NCBI GenBank assembly: GCA_033032865.1
Contig: JAWHQI010000272.1
Coordinates: 1,736,001-1,800,000, forward strand
Source: Dactylorhiza incarnata
Lineage: Eukaryota > Streptophyta > Magnoliopsida > Asparagales > Orchidaceae
Length of the DNA: 64,000 nucleotides
Direction of reading: 5' to 3'
The translations under genes were made by a program, and so were the position numbers. Under the pieces are notes generated by a model. It was not told the origin of the DNA, searched no databases, and saw only the letters and a program-made list of their open reading frames with translations. Shown piece by piece: positions 33,264-46,060 of the stretch. The stretch's first letter is position 1, and every line of letters begins with the position of its first letter.

Positions 33264-33723
33264 ACACCGAGCCCTCAGCTCGGAGGACTTGACATGTCCT
33301 TCCTTATATAATACCAAGTCTACCGCTCGCAGGACTCTCTATTCCTCTTTAGATAATACTGAGCCTACCGCTCGTAGGACTATCTAGTCCTGCTTAGACA
33401 ATACCAAGTCTACCGCTCGCAGGAATATCTAGTCCTTCTTAGACAATACAGAGCCTATCACTCACAGGGCTTAACCCGTCCTTCCTTATATAATACTGAG
33501 CATACCGCTCGTAGGACTTAACCCGTTCTTCCTTACAATACTGAGCATACCGCTCGCAGGACTCAACCTGTCCTTCCTTATATAATTCTGAGTCTACCAC
33601 TCACGAGACTTAACCCGTCCTTCCTTACAATACCGTGCATACTGCTCGTGGGACTCAATCTGTCCTTCCTTATATAATACCGAGCCCACCGCTTGCAGGA
33701 CTTAACCCGTCATTCCTTATATA
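33264..33723. repeat. Tandem array of ten 45-47-bp units
   Basis: Unit core ACCGCTCGCAGGACTTAACC preceded by AATACTGAGCCT and followed by GTCCTTCCTTATAT. Alternate units end TTAC or TTATAT, giving a two-unit super-period near 92 bp. It lies within the long minus-strand LTR region. Confidence 0.92.
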
Positions 33724-34276
33724 AATCTGTCCCAAATTTTGGACGAGGTTCACCTATCGAGTTCTCCTACTTACTACTCTTATCTATCATTTAATTACAC
33801 TTAGAAGTTTAGGGTGAATCTTGGACTTCCCGAGGTCGACCTGGTGAAGGGCTCGCAGTGGTACTAGGGAATACGATGGTGGCTGAAACCTACATCCCCC
33901 TTTCCAGGATATTTACTCTTATTGGTGGCTACCCATTCTTTTATACCCACTTCCTCTCTAGTTACTCTAAAATCCTAAGGTGGATTACAGTTAATGAGGG
34001 GGCGTTGACCCTCAATTGAATCTCAACGCTGCATGTTATTTGCTGACTAAGTTCTTCTCAGCACATCTTCACTTGGTCATGATCTAGGACTAATCCCGGA
34101 AGCTTAACATGTCATATTATTGCTGGTGTCTCATATTGTCTCACTCCTCTTTCTAGACTTAATAATCCAACCTTAAGCATTTCTCTAACCGCACACCATC
34201 TTGTCTGGGACTAGTTCCATAATAAGCTGGCCTACCCGCCCTCCAATATGGTACATAACATATCTAAGGTGGTTGG

Positions 34277-34948
34277 TGTACAACCCTCATTCTCCGAGGG
34301 TGGACCCCCCCCCCCCCCCAAGGCCACGTAGACAGAAGTCAAGGTCAAAGGGTCAACACAGAGACCAGCAGTCCAAGACAGAAGCAGAAGAGACCCTGGC
34401 GAGTATGCAGGCAATACTCGCCAGGTAGGCGAGTATCAACCAGAGGAGCTCGCCGCGCACAGAAGACAGCAGAAGCCCTGGGCGAGTATTGGCCCGGCGT
34501 GTGCGAGCAGCACCCAATACGCGCCAGATGGGCGACTATGGCATGATACTCGCCGAGTAACTCATAGTCGCCGGGTTGGGGGCTGGGCTATAAAAGCCCC
34601 CCTACCCTTTGGTTTTCCTATAAATAGGACCCCAGGGGTACTTGGATTGGCACCTGGACTTGAGCTTTTGGACCCCGATTCCCGAACTCTCGAGCCCGTC
34701 ACCCTTGCTTTCAGCCAAGTCGGTGCCTTCCCTGTACCAAGCTCAGCCACTTTGGTTTTGGAGGGGAAGACTCTCTCGAGCTTCTGGGTATGTGGTGGGA
34801 CCTCCCTGCCGCAGCACCTGGGGTCCTGTTTGTTGCTCTTCTAGCTTCGTCGTCATTGCCAGCCAAGCCCTCTCGTTGGATTGCTGGGCGAGTAGCCTCC
34901 GGCTGCATTGGTCCGAATTTTGAGGTCAGGATTTTCCTGGCGTCAACA
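34277..34948 (+). repeat. Family G solo LTR with perfect target duplication
   Basis: 672 bp, TGTACAACCCTC ... TGGCGTCAACA, flanked by GTTGG on both sides (34272-34276, 34949-34953). U3 holds a 14-C run (34306-34319) and inverted GGCGAGTAT/ATACTCGCC motifs (34395-34570). The TATA box TATAAATAGG is near 34620. No internal sequence, so it is the product of LTR-LTR recombination. Confidence 0.9.
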
Positions 34949-34953
34949 GTTGG

Positions 34954-37900
34954 GTCTGTGTGTCATGTAGAAAGGAAGTCCAAACCACTAAATGCATATT
35001 TGCTATCCCCAGACCACCATGACTATGCGTATAATCTAAGACTCTTATGAGATGTGAACGATAATCATGTTCAAAGGACTCCCAATTTATTCCTGAAACT
35101 CCATGTGTCATATTATTGTGCTTCGAGTTTCATTCAGATCCTCAATGATCTTGATGGCCTAATCACTAGTTCAATTTTTCGATAAACGCACACTCTACTA
35201 CATGCACTACATGTGTTCCTTGTATTATATCTTCCAAACTCTTGGGTCTAGCGCTTTGCAATTTTTTTTGTCATGACTTAATAAAGTCATAAATGAGATG
35301 CTATCAAAAATTCATAATTTTTCTGATTAATTTGCTCCTAAAATAAAATTGTTATTTCCATTTTCCATGTCACTTAACCTTAAAGGTTCATTTCCAAATG
35401 CCCAAATAATCTAAATAAATTAACACAGTCAACATTCATTTCATAAACATGCAATGAGTTCACTAACATAACTGCTCATCCAAATGTTATGGAATTATTA
35501 CCAGAGTCCTAAAATATCAAAACAAAGCACTCACCATAATTTCAATGAGATCTAAGGTGGTTTGGTCACCTATTTATCACATACATATTGGAATCTTAGA
35601 TTTTCTACAAAACTCTAGAAAATAATTCCCCAAAAATTCTCAAAGTTTTACGGGGGTTCAATTAGGGCAGAATACATGCATGCCCAAAATTTCAGCATGT
35701 TTGGAGTTGTAGAACTCCTTGAATGAATTTCCCAAGTTCACATCAATATTATGTCACATAGTGTAAATATTTTCTAAAACTTAGGAAAAATGTTTTCCAA
35801 AAACACCCCAACTTGGGCAGGGGATGAGTTGGGGCATGACTCATGCGTGTCCAAAATTTCATCCTATTTGGAGTTGTAGAACTCCAAAATTCACTAAATT
35901 TAACTTGGGTGCTATATGCACACCATTTCCCATACACTACAACCATATGCATATGGTAATTCCCAAACATGCACATGTCCAATGGGTCTGGAAATTTTAC
36001 CAGAGACAACTTATGTTATGATGAGGTTCCCACAAAATATTTGGGGACTTTAAAGGTCATATACCCATATAATACACCATGCATGATTTATGAAATTATT
36101 ACCAAAACTATATAAAATATTTTTCCTAAAATCCTCATTTTTGGGCAGGGTATGTGTTTGGGTATAACCCATGCATGGCCAAAATTTCAGCCTTATTGGG
36201 GTTTCAGAACTCCTTAATTTAATTAACTTATGCTTAGGGCACTATGTACACAGCCCACCAAAATTGGTGTCGAGGGAGCTATAGTGCTCCAAATTTGGTG
36301 AACTCAATTTCTAAAAACATTAGAGACCTAGGGCTACATATTCCATGTTGGACATATCGGCTGATTTTGCCTCTAGGTATTTTCTCTAATTAATTTAAAG
36401 TGAGGCAGAAATCCTATATAACAACCATTTAATTAAATGAGGTATGCGTATAACAGATCACCCAGATCTGACAGATGAGGAGTCTTCTTCTTCCTTGATC
36501 CAAGGGATCAGATCGACCCCTCCTGGGCCGATTTCTTCCCCTTATTTCGGCCACCTGAGGGCATCTCCGACCAAAAGCATGACGTCACCACCTTCAGCTG
36601 AGGGTTGGCCTTTGATAGCCGGCAAAAAGGCGGTCGGGTGACTTGTAGACAAAATGGGGGTGAGATTTAGAAGAGCTTTAAAGCTCGAGCGGGAAGATAG
36701 CACAATCACCATTACTCAATCAATTTCAAAATGGGAAGAAGGAGAATCTAGCACTAGGGGAGGAGAAGAGGAATACATGCCTTATTGGGTGCTTGGGATC
36801 ATGTAACTCACCGGGAAACCATTGTCGTGCTCTTCTCCGATTCCAATCAAATATTCCTTCCCTGAGCTCAAAATCTCCAATCTACTGAGGGGTTCTACTT
36901 CTTGGGAGGTCCTCAAGATCGTAATGAACTCGATTGGGGCTGGGGTGGCTTAATTCAAAGTTGTCATTAAAGCCACCACCCGACCACCCAATAGCTTCCA
37001 AATTGAGCTCCACCTGGCAGCTGGCCGGCCTGGGAACTGCTGGGAATTACTCCCTGGGTTTAGAGAGAGGCTTGGGAAGGGAAATTGAGTGCCATATAGC
37101 ACTCATGCCCCAAATCCCTCATTTTTGTCTCTCTTGATTTAAGGCTCATCCCAAATTAGCCCTAAACACTTCTCCAACCTCCAAATTCTAGGTACTATCT
37201 TATATTAGGCATTATGAGCTTGCTCTTGGGCCCAATCATTTGGGCTAACCCAGGTTGAATTGGGTTTTGAGCTCAATTGACCTAAATTGGGCATTTAGGG
37301 TTTATTGGGCTAGGGTTGACCCTAAGTCAATCTAGCCATTATGGTTGACCCACATTGGTGTAATTAAGTTCATAGACACCAATTAGGGTGAATTTGGGCT
37401 TGGTGATGCCAATTTGAGGTCACTTGACCTAATTAGGTTAAATTGGGTTTAAGTGGCAATTTGGGGATTTTGGTGATTTTGCCCTAATCTTCCAAAATTG
37501 AATGTGCACTTTGGTTCATTTAGGTCTCATACACTCCACTTAGGGTTTAGGAGAGATTGTGCTAGGCGAATTTGGCCAATTGAGGGCCAATTGAACCATT
37601 TAGAGCATAGTTGTAATTTGGTGCAATTTGGTAATTTTGCTCAGTTTCCCCAAATTGGTTTATCTCAAGGGTCCAGTGTGGACCCATTAGACTCCCATGG
37701 TGACTTTTAGAGTTTGGGTCTGATCAATTTGATCATTTGAATCCTAATTGACCCTTAATAGGGATGGTTAACCTATTTAAAGCTAGAGTTGACTTTGGTC
37801 AAAATGACCAATTTAGGTTGACCCCAATGAGTCCTTAGTGACCCATGGGACTCCCTAAGGGTTAGGGATGTCATAGTGGGGTCAAATAGTCATTATGAAG

Positions 37901-38070
37901 CTTAAACCTCAAAATCTAGGCTTGGGTGCTAAAATAGGCTATTTGCACAGCAATATGATTTTCACCTATTCACCTTGGTTCTTAGGGCCATTTTGGTCTC
38001 TTAGAGCAATGTCATGACCTTATCATGACAAAAATCATCTTAGGGGTCTAGTTGTTTTGGGGATATTACA
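34954..38070 (-). repeat. Minus-strand gypsy LTR region, right part with LTR start
   Basis: On the minus strand the LTR begins TGTAATATCCCCAAAAC at 38070, preceded by GGGGACGAAATTGTTTC, the box that precedes Tekay LTRs at 5560 and 49520. A repeated module (GGGCAGGG..ATG..GCATGGCCAAAATTTCAGC..TTGGAGTT..AGAACTCC) occurs at about 35660, 35815 and 36145, with a further copy at 39005 outside. A minus-strand TATA candidate (GTGCTATATGGC) lies near 37090-37101. Together with 31802-34276 this would make an LTR of more than 5 kb, unusually long. Confidence 0.55.
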
Positions 38071-40088
38071 AATCCCAATAAACGAAGAAACAATTTCGTC
38101 CCCAAAATTTAAATTAGGGCTACGGGGTTAGAAGTCAAGCATACTTGTAAGGTATTTGTAATCAAATATAGACTCGTCTTCCAAGATTATAATAGGCTTA
38201 CATCTTGTGCAACATTGGTCCTCCTAATTTCCAAGACATCGTTATTCTTTTAGTATTCAAATGTCAACGATTAATCATGCTTTGAGATTCCAAAATAATG
38301 TGATTAAGTTTAAGTATGACCATGGTCATTCACTAAATTCAAGGATATTCTAGTGATGATCAAACTTAGTTCCAGTATTCAAGTTCATGTGTGTCATCAA
38401 TTCCAAAGCTCAGAAAGATTCATATATCGTAAACCCTCCAAGGTTACTTCTTGATTTGGACAAAGTCATGTTAACATCCCACAATCTTAGTCCTGGTTCT
38501 ATCCCAAATTCAAGTGTTATTGATGGTCAAATCTATGGTTCTCATTTTTTGTTAATCGCAGACCAAGCTCAAATATTGCACGAGACCTATCACCTATGAA
38601 TCAACTATCAGTAAAATATGTTGTCATCTCTAATTCGTTCCATAAGTTTTGTAAGTGGTAATTTACTGATTTCAACTCCTCATACTGTCATATTTTTGGA
38701 CCTAATTCTTATTTCTTTTATAATTATAGGGTCCACCAATTTGTGCATAAAGTATCAATTATCATGGCCCAATAGGTTTAATAGAATTTCCAGAGACTAG
38801 TTATGATCTAAAATAGTGTTCAACAGAAGTTCATAGTTTTCCTTCTTACAATAATCCAGGGAGATTAATTATATGTCCAAGGGTGCAAAATCCAATTTAT
38901 GAGGGGAGAATGATTATTAATCAATAGTTAAACATAATAAAATTTCTAGAAGCCTAAATGGAGATCACAAGTCTATCTACTAATTTTTATAATATTCTAA
39001 TTTTTGGACAGGGTGTGTAATTGGTTATATTACATATATGGCTTAAATTTCATTCGTATTCATGGAGTAATTTCAAAAAAATTCACAAAATACACTTACA
39101 GGTGTTCATAGTACCCCTTGCACTAAAACAGGTGCCCAAGGAGTTGTGGTGCACTAAATCACATGAAACAAATTCCTATAGGTAGCCAAGACATAGATCT
39201 GCATTTTTCATGCAGCAAACCTTCTCTAGATCATGCTCTAAGGTACCTAAATAGTTCCTTAAACCTACTGCATGAAATGCGGCAATCATACACGAATCTA
39301 TTAATACACACCAAATCCCCAAGGGATGCAAACAAGTTTCATTTGAATCCTTTGTAAACACTTAGTAAAACTCCTTGTGCATTTGTCAACGACTTACACA
39401 ACACCTTGAATAGTTGATTTCTTGATTTCAAGGTGGAGTGGGTAGAACTTAGCAAACGTCCAAGTGTGTGTCAAGGAGTTGTTTCACTAATTCCTCATTT
39501 GTTATTAATGTAGACTTGGGTTGAAGTGAAAAGAGGATATTTCTCCCAAAAAAAATTCTCTCCTGATCCTTAATGATCAAACTTGATGGTAACAATCTTC
39601 ATCGCTCAAAAACGGGATAAATTTTTTCGACTCACAGACCTAGTATTGAAGGATTATGATGACTCGGGGGAAAAACTTGTTTTAGTACTAACGAGGGAGT
39701 TATGTTGCAGAGGCTTTCTGTTTCTAAAATAACCCAAGTTAATATCATACTGGCCCAATAAACGAAGAAACAAGATTAACCTCCCGTAAATATTGTGCTG
39801 AGTTTTGTATATCCGGAAATGTGGGCATTCCACGCATGCACATAATCCTTATGGGTATACAGCCCTCGGTTTGGAATTATACTAATTAAGTCCTCATATC
39901 CAAGCATATGTACGGTAGTCCTTGAGATTTGTGGATAAGGTAAGGTTCTCTGCTCTCGAAGCAACCATTTATCGCAACTTTTGCAAGGGTCGTGTACCTA
40001 TTATCTTATTAAATGGTCTTCTCTAAGATGGAATTCTTATTCCACATTTGACATCATTTCCTCGTGATGATTTTCCGAGGATGGAAGT
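38071..40088 (-). other. Unassigned LTR-like debris
   Basis: No coding region is supported. A 20-bp sequence CCCAATAAACGAAGAAACAA occurs at both 38074-38093 and 39754-39773, and 39000-39180 resembles the LTR module at 36143-36320. The stretch may be a second, truncated copy of the minus-strand LTR joined in tandem. Confidence 0.4.
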
Positions 40089-41740
40089 TGTTGGATATTA
40101 TGCCTTCAATGTCTCTAGATTTGAAGAAGGAACACAAGTATAGATAAGCTAAGTTGTTTTTGATGTTATGTTTAAGTTCATGTTGGGACAGATGCATCAA
40201 AGCTACATCACTAGTATCAAGACTATAAAAGTAATGAAAACTAACTAAGTAAAATATCATCTCAAGACACAGCAGATGAATTGTTGAGAAAGATAACATA
40301 TCGTCGAGACAGTTCCGATGATATCGTCTTGAAGAAAGCTTATCGTTGATAAAGCTAAGTTCAGATGTCTCGACGATATCGTCCTGAAGAAAATGTATAG
40401 TCCTGAAAGTTGAAGAAAGCTTATCGTGGATAAAGCTAAGATGTCTCGATGGTGTCGTTTTGAAGAAGAGGTATAGCCTTGAAGATTAAAGACATAACTC
40501 ATTAAGTCATGAAGAAAGGATCATGTAGATATACATCGGGTTGAAGACCTTATATCATCTAAAAGATCAAGACGATATCGTCTTGAAGAAAGACTGCCAG
40601 CCTGATGAATAAGTCTAGTCTTATTAAAAGAAACATCTCGACGATATCGTCTAGAAGAAGCAATATCGTTGAGATATCAAGTAGAATCTTGAAGAAGGAA
40701 TCATGTCGACGATATCATAGTAAAGTATATCTGTCATTTACATTGATCAAGATGATATTGGCTTGAAAGAATATTATCGCCTTGACAGTTATAGAGCCGC
40801 ATTTAATGCGCAGGCGTTCTTGGAAATTGATATTCAGGGAATGTGCACGCCGCCTATCTTGCACACCAATCAAGGAGTAATAAATGATTTATTTTCTATA
40901 GAATATAGTCATTGCACAGTATTTAAGGAAGAATATTATTACTTATATATTCTGCAAGTTCCAAGATTGGCAAGTCATTTATGATGAAATATTATACCAA
41001 TTTTGTCAAACGTTTCAAACGGGAAAATTGATTATGGAATAATCAACAAGGGCTTTTATGCAAAATTGCAGAGCAATATAAAAAGAGACATTTTTTATCT
41101 ACAGGATACGCTTGCTCAAGTATTCTCTCTCAAATTTATTCTCACATATACATCCAGAAGAGAAAGAAAAGAATTAACAAGAAGAAGACTTCACTGTTGT
41201 GATGTGAAGGTCTAGAGAAGATTCTAAAGAAAGGTTTAGTGATTCACAAGATCTCTAGGCTTACTGTTGCAAGAAGAAGAAGAAGAAGAAGACCTGCTAT
41301 TTCAAAGCTTTCATCTTGAAGTCTTTTCTTCTACAACATCAAACTTTTCTGAAATTTTCTGTAGGGTTCTGTGTGAGCCTGAGCTTGTAGGATATTGTGA
41401 TAGATCTGAGTTGGTAGGGTTCTGAGTGAACCTGAGATTGGTAGGGTTCTTTGTGAGGCTGAGTTTGGTAGGATCTTGTTGAAGATCTGAGTTATTGTAA
41501 GACTTGCAAAGTCTAAGTTGGAGAAGTTGCCTAGTCTATCTCATTGCTAGATAGGTGTGAGGGATAATGGACTACCTCTAGACACATTGTCTTGTAGGGA
41601 ACCATTATAAATCTTGTGTGTTTTCTGTGATTGCTCCGTGCTGTGATAGATAAATTTTAAAGTAGCAAGTAATACTGAAAACACCTAATCACCCCCCCCC
41701 CCTCCTCTAGGTGTAGTTTACAGACAACCCATATATTTCA
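40089..41740 (+). repeat. 5' LTR of Copia-2 (1652 bp)
   Basis: Starts TGTTGGATATTATG and ends CATATATTTCA. The CTCGACGATATCGTC array (40301-40718) is in U3; a poly-C tract (about 41691-41703) precedes TCCTCTAG near the end of U5. The leader contains three AGGGTTCTGTGTGAGCCTGAG-like repeats (41363-41470). Confidence 0.88.
40301..40718. repeat. CTCGACGATATCGTC array in Copia-2 U3
   Basis: At least seven copies of GACGATATCGTC (a perfect 12-bp palindrome) or one-base variants occur, most followed by TTGAAGAAAG and preceded by TCTCGA. The motif is spaced 40-80 bp apart. Confidence 0.9.
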
Positions 41741-41742
41741 AT

Positions 41743-41754
41743 TGGTATCAGAGC
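41743..41754 (+). promoter_or_regulatory. Primer-binding site of Copia-2 (TGGTATCAGAGC)
   Basis: Two bases after the LTR end; perfect tRNA-Met type. Confidence 0.92.
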
Positions 41755-41821
41755 GACGTTAAGTTCAAAGGCTTAACAGCTTTGAACTAGATCTACAAGT
41801 TTAGTGGGTTGTGATAAATCA

Positions 41822-42834
41822 ATGGCCGGTGAGCATCATAAGGAAATGAGCTCAATGAAGCTGCCCATCTGCACCAAAGAGAACTTCACCATCTGGAAGC
41901 AAAGAATCAAGTTGTATATGGAAGCCTCAGACCCTAGAGTTTATTTGACAGTGGAAGAGGGACCATATGTTCCCATGAACATCCCTATGGATCCAACAAC
42001 AACTCCTACACCTAAGACCTTATCCCAATTCACCAAGGATGAAGTTGCCTTGGTCTCCATGGACAAAAGGGCTAAGAACATCATTCTAAATGCAGTTGAT
42101 GATTCAACATTTCAGAATCTAATTCATTGCAAAACAGCTAAGGAAATGTGGGACTCCCTGGTTGTTTACCTGGAAGAAACCGAAGAAATCAGGGATGCAG
42201 AAAATCTCTCCTGAATCAAGAATATGAATCCTTCAGGCAAGATAAGAAGGATGGCATAGCTACCTGCTATGAGAAGTTCTTCAGGATTATCAATGGGCTC
42301 AGAACCTATGAAAGAGAGTTCCCCAACTATGAGTTAAATGACAAATTCCTGAGATCCCTGAACAAAGAATGGGATATGAAGTTGTGTGCAATAAGGGAAG
42401 TTGGCAATCTGGGAGCTATGGAGCCTAGACAGCTATATGACAAGTTTCTATCATATGAGCTGCAGGTAAATACTAGAGAGGCTGGGGAGGAAAACTCTAA
42501 GGCTTACAATAGAGAAAAGTCAGTGGCCTTTAAAGTTGAAGCTTCCAGAAAGCACAAGACAGTGGAGCCTGTCTATATTTCAGAGGATGAGGCCTCATGA
42601 AACTCCAGCTCAGAACTCTCTAATGAAGACCTCTCACTATTCACCAAGCAGTTTAAGAAACTGCTGAGAAACAGAAGAAGAGGGAACAGAAGATATGAAG
42701 CTTTACCCTCTAGCTCCAGGAGAGAAGGCAAGTCTGGGAGGAAACACAGATCAGACAGGTATGACTCCAAATCTAGCAAACATATTTCTTATAGCATTGT
42801 TTGTTATAGCTGCAAAAAGCCTAGACATGTCATT
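41822..42834 (+). pseudogene. Copia-2 gag, 5' part
   Basis: ATG at 41822 opens MAGEHHKEMSSMKLPICTKE, then FTIWKQRIKLYMEASDP and EMWDSLVVYLE of the UBN2-type Gag. A frameshift lies near 42180-42200 and a TGA at 42598-42600 before the first half of a zinc knuckle (CYSCKKPRHVI, 42811-42834). The Tekay-B insertion splits the knuckle between its His and last Cys. Confidence 0.88.
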
Positions 42835-44661
42835 TGTAAGGCCCCAGGTTTTAGGTGCAACAAGTTCACGGAATTCTGAGTTAAGGAGCTAGCGTCGGGC
42901 GCTAGGGCTAGCGCCGGCAGTAGCTCTTGTCATCGAAAGGATTGAGTTTCGACAAAAGGACTTGTGTGTGTCGTCGAAAGCATCAAGATGAATCGTCGAG
43001 TGTTAGTGCTAGCGCTAGCGATAGCTCTCTCGATGAATTTGTGTCCCAATGAATATGTCCGACAAATCGTGTTGAACACAAGTGAATTTGTCGACGAAAG
43101 ATAGCTTAGGCGGTAGCGTTAGAGCCAGCGCTAGCAGTTTTGACAAATTCCTTAAGCGGCTATGGATAAGTTCGGCTATTCCGCCTCTGGGCTAGCGCCA
43201 GGCGCTAGTGGGTAACGCCGGCGGTAGCGGTTATATATATATAACCCTTAAAATTGAGGATTCTTCTCAAGATTCTTACTTAGACTCTCTCCAAGGAAAA
43301 GGCAGAGGTCGGGAAGGGGAAGGAGATCTATTTTGGCTAGAGCAAGTCCGGGTAGGGCATATCTTGCACGCTCGTACCATCGTTGGATTCGTGGGGAGGA
43401 ATCTTCACCCTATGGCACCGAAACGAGCACCAAGGGTAATGATTCTCCTCCTTAATCTTTGGACATGCTAGTCCTTGGATTTGCATAGTAGCGGGAAAAT
43501 TTCCACTAATTAGTGGATAGGTTTCTTCTGACGGGTCGATATGGTTTATCTCCATAGAAAATTGCATATTGAGTCTGGATCATTGTACGGACATAGGAAT
43601 ACTGTGTGGAGCCCATATGGACAGGTTGGTCTGGATTGGTGATGTTGATATGTTATATTGCACTCCGGAGAAGACTCTGAGTATGTATGCTCATTTTTCG
43701 GGTTCTGGGTGTTGTGATGTGTTGCAGGGAGTTCTGGAGGTGATCTCTAGAAAATACCCAAAAGAGCTGACAGAATTGAGTTCTGTAGCTAGCGCTAGTG
43801 CTAGCGTCGGCTCTATTGTCATTGGCCCTGGGGGCTGGGATGATGACCCTGTGAGATCGTCTAGTGATTGGGATGAGGTGAAAGTTTACCTGCATCGTGT
43901 TGTTTGTTCGCGATGATTGAGTCGGGACTAGCTGGATCTAAACCCGTCCATAGTGGTCGGTGAAGAGGTCGTCCCTCGATGCACCATCTTATGGAAGATG
44001 CCGGAAAATGTCGGTGAGTACGGCTTAGCTCAATGTGGCCATCCAAGTTGAAAAAGGACTTGTGGATGGAGTGTGCCTTGAGAGCACAATACATGAGGCC
44101 TTGAGTCGACGTATATGGTGATTGTTTCTATGCGGTGCTTAGACGCACCTATGAAATATATGTTGTTATTGCTTGTTTGCAGGGAAGGAGTACCACCGCC
44201 CCGGGCATGGGGTGGGATCGTTATAAATCTAGGTCAGCTAAAGCTGACCGGTTACCTATTTTCCCACTGCTTGGTGGATTGTGTTTGACAGGTCCTGGCG
44301 AGACGAGCAGGAAATAGTGGGTTGGAACCCTAGATGATGTGCTTTGTTGGCCCTTGAGGGCCCAAGTGTTTTGTTTACTACTTTTCATGTGTGGCCGGCC
44401 TGCGTGCTGATGTTTGGAAGCCATTGTCGATGTAAACATTTCACATGTAAAACTTTACGTATATTCATTTCTAGTGGACATGTAATCTGGTTGAACCTTA
44501 AATAAATGCTTCTATTGTTTATGACTTTGTGTATGCTGAGATGGTTTTATTTGAAATTATTTAACTGCTAATTAAGTAACGCACATTACTGTCCATTTAA
44601 TATGGCGTGGGGTCCCGGCCAGACCTACTGTTATATTCTATGTGACGGGGCGGGTGCTACA
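42835..44661 (+). repeat. 5' LTR of Tekay-B (1827 bp)
   Basis: TGTAAGGCCCCAGG ... GGGTGCTACA. The GCTAGCGC / TCGTCGAA array (42888-43230) runs straight into the TATATATATATAA box (43231-43243). A smaller CTAGCGCTAGTGCTAGCG cluster lies in the transcribed part (43789-43808). The end block TATGGCGTGGGGTCCCGGCC is shared with other Tekay LTRs. Confidence 0.93.
42888..43230. repeat. GCTAGCGC / GCCGGCGGTAGCG array with TCGTCGA motifs, 5' LTR of Tekay-B
   Basis: Palindromic GCTAGCGCTAGC-type and GCGCTAGGGCTAGCGC words alternate with GTCGTCGAAAG, AATCGTCGAG and TCGACGAAAG words. It ends ACGCCGGCGGTAGCGG immediately before the TATA box. Confidence 0.92.
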
Positions 44662-44664
44662 AAT

Positions 44665-44680
44665 TGGTATCAGCTACAGG
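44665..44680 (+). promoter_or_regulatory. Variant primer-binding site of Tekay-B
   Basis: AATTGGTATCAGCTACAGG follows the LTR. Only the first nine bases (TGGTATCAG) fit initiator tRNA-Met; the following AGC is missing or altered. Confidence 0.7.
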
Positions 44681-44895
44681 TCTCGATCCCTTTCCATCTG
44701 AATTCGTGGTCGAATTCTTTTAAGGGGTGGTGAGCACGTGTGTACGTCGCTGTGAAATCACTTAACTAACCAGACAATGTCCACTTTAGGAATGAAATAC
44801 ATGTGTGTTTGTAGCAACGTGTTGGAACCTGAGCGTTCCTTTATTGATTCTTGCTACATATTCATCGTTAATTGTGTTCTGTTACACATATATAG

Positions 44896-46060
44896 ATGAC
44901 TAGGGGTGAAGCGGGGCAATCTCAACCCATGTACTCTACTGCGAGTAGTGCACCAGCTGGTGTGCCTACTCCTCCTTCTACTGAGACAGTACGGTTAATA
45001 GCCGAGATGGTATTTGCTATATTCAATGCACAACCAAGAAGGCCTGTACTACTATAGCCTCATACCCTCGGGGTGGCCCCAGTGCCGGCTGTTGCAGTTG
45101 AACCGGTGGTCAAAAGACCAGTGCCGGTGAGGGAAAGATGAGCTTCGGATCAATAACTGTAGCATTTTCTGAGTTTCCACCCTCCGACGTTTGCGGGAGT
45201 AGGAACCCCGACTCAGGCTGAGAACTGGCTTTCGAGAATTAGAAAGACCTTGACAGCCACAGAAACGGAGGAATGACATAAAGTCACCCTAGTAACCTTC
45301 CTTCTGGATGGGGAGGCGCAGCTTTGGTTGGAGGAGTTGGAGTTGCACCAGTTGGCTGGAAGGCAACTGACTAATGTCTCTTTTGAGGAATTTTCGAGAT
45401 TATTTTTGGGAAGGTATCTCCCTTCTGTTCAGCGAATGGAGATGGAAAACCAGTTCAACCGTTTGAGTCAAGGCGATAAGATGGTGGATGACTATCTGCA
45501 CGAGTTTACGAGGTTAGGATGTTATGCAGGCGCCATATTTCCAGATGAGAAACGTAAGACCAATCAGTTTTATGAGGGTCTGCGGGATAACCTGTGGTTA
45601 ATTATGTATGGGCCAATGACGCAAGTTTTTATGACCTTTGTCAATGCTGCTCGTTCCTTGGAGAAGTATATGAAGCGAGTACAAAGTAAGGAGTACTTGG
45701 CGGCACATAAGCTAGAGTTTAAAGTACCATACTCTGCAAAGTCTGGGTAGGGTAAGTGGAGAAAGAGAGCTAGACCTTCGGGGCCAACTCAATCTTCCGT
45801 GTAGGGAATGACGACTGGATGAGTTCTAGACATGTGTTATAATTGTGGAAAAGTGGGCCACTATGCTCGGGAGTGTCGCAGCAGCAAGAAGGTAGTTGCG
45901 GTGTATGTGGCAGAGAAAGGGAAGGCAATGGAATCGACTGCATCCCATCATACCCCAGCTCAGCCCCGAGTTTATAATCTTGGCCAGCATGAGGCCATTA
46001 AACAAAGTGACGTGGTGATAGGTATGTGTTTGCTTTTGACGCTTTCTATATTTCATACCT
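44896..46060 (+). pseudogene. Tekay-B gag
   Basis: ATG at 44896 opens MTRGEAGQSQPMYSTASS, with stops within ~55 codons. The capsid part is readable at 45328-45750 (FSRLFLGRYLPSVQRMEMEN, GDKMVDDYLHEFTRLG, LEKYMKRVQ). A zinc knuckle CYNCGKVGHYAREC lies at about 45835-45876. Several TAG/TGA codons interrupt it. Confidence 0.9.

Larger units (their letters stand above)
31802..34276 (-). other. Minus-strand gypsy LTR region, left part
   Basis: No coding region is supported. The stretch appears continuous with 34954-38070 once the solo LTR is removed. It contains a ~168-bp tandem duplication (32939-33241) and a 46-bp repeat array (33264-33723). The 3' end of the LTR could not be placed; no primer site was found. 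Confidence 0.45.

Noticed and set aside
33264..33723. Array with regular ~46-bp period resembling a CRISPR
   Set aside because: The whole unit is repeated without unique spacers, in plant LTR DNA; it is an ordinary tandem repeat.
34201..35050. Several overlapping ORFs of 60-90 codons
   Set aside because: They fall in the family G solo LTR and its flanks; no domain, start context or conservation is visible.
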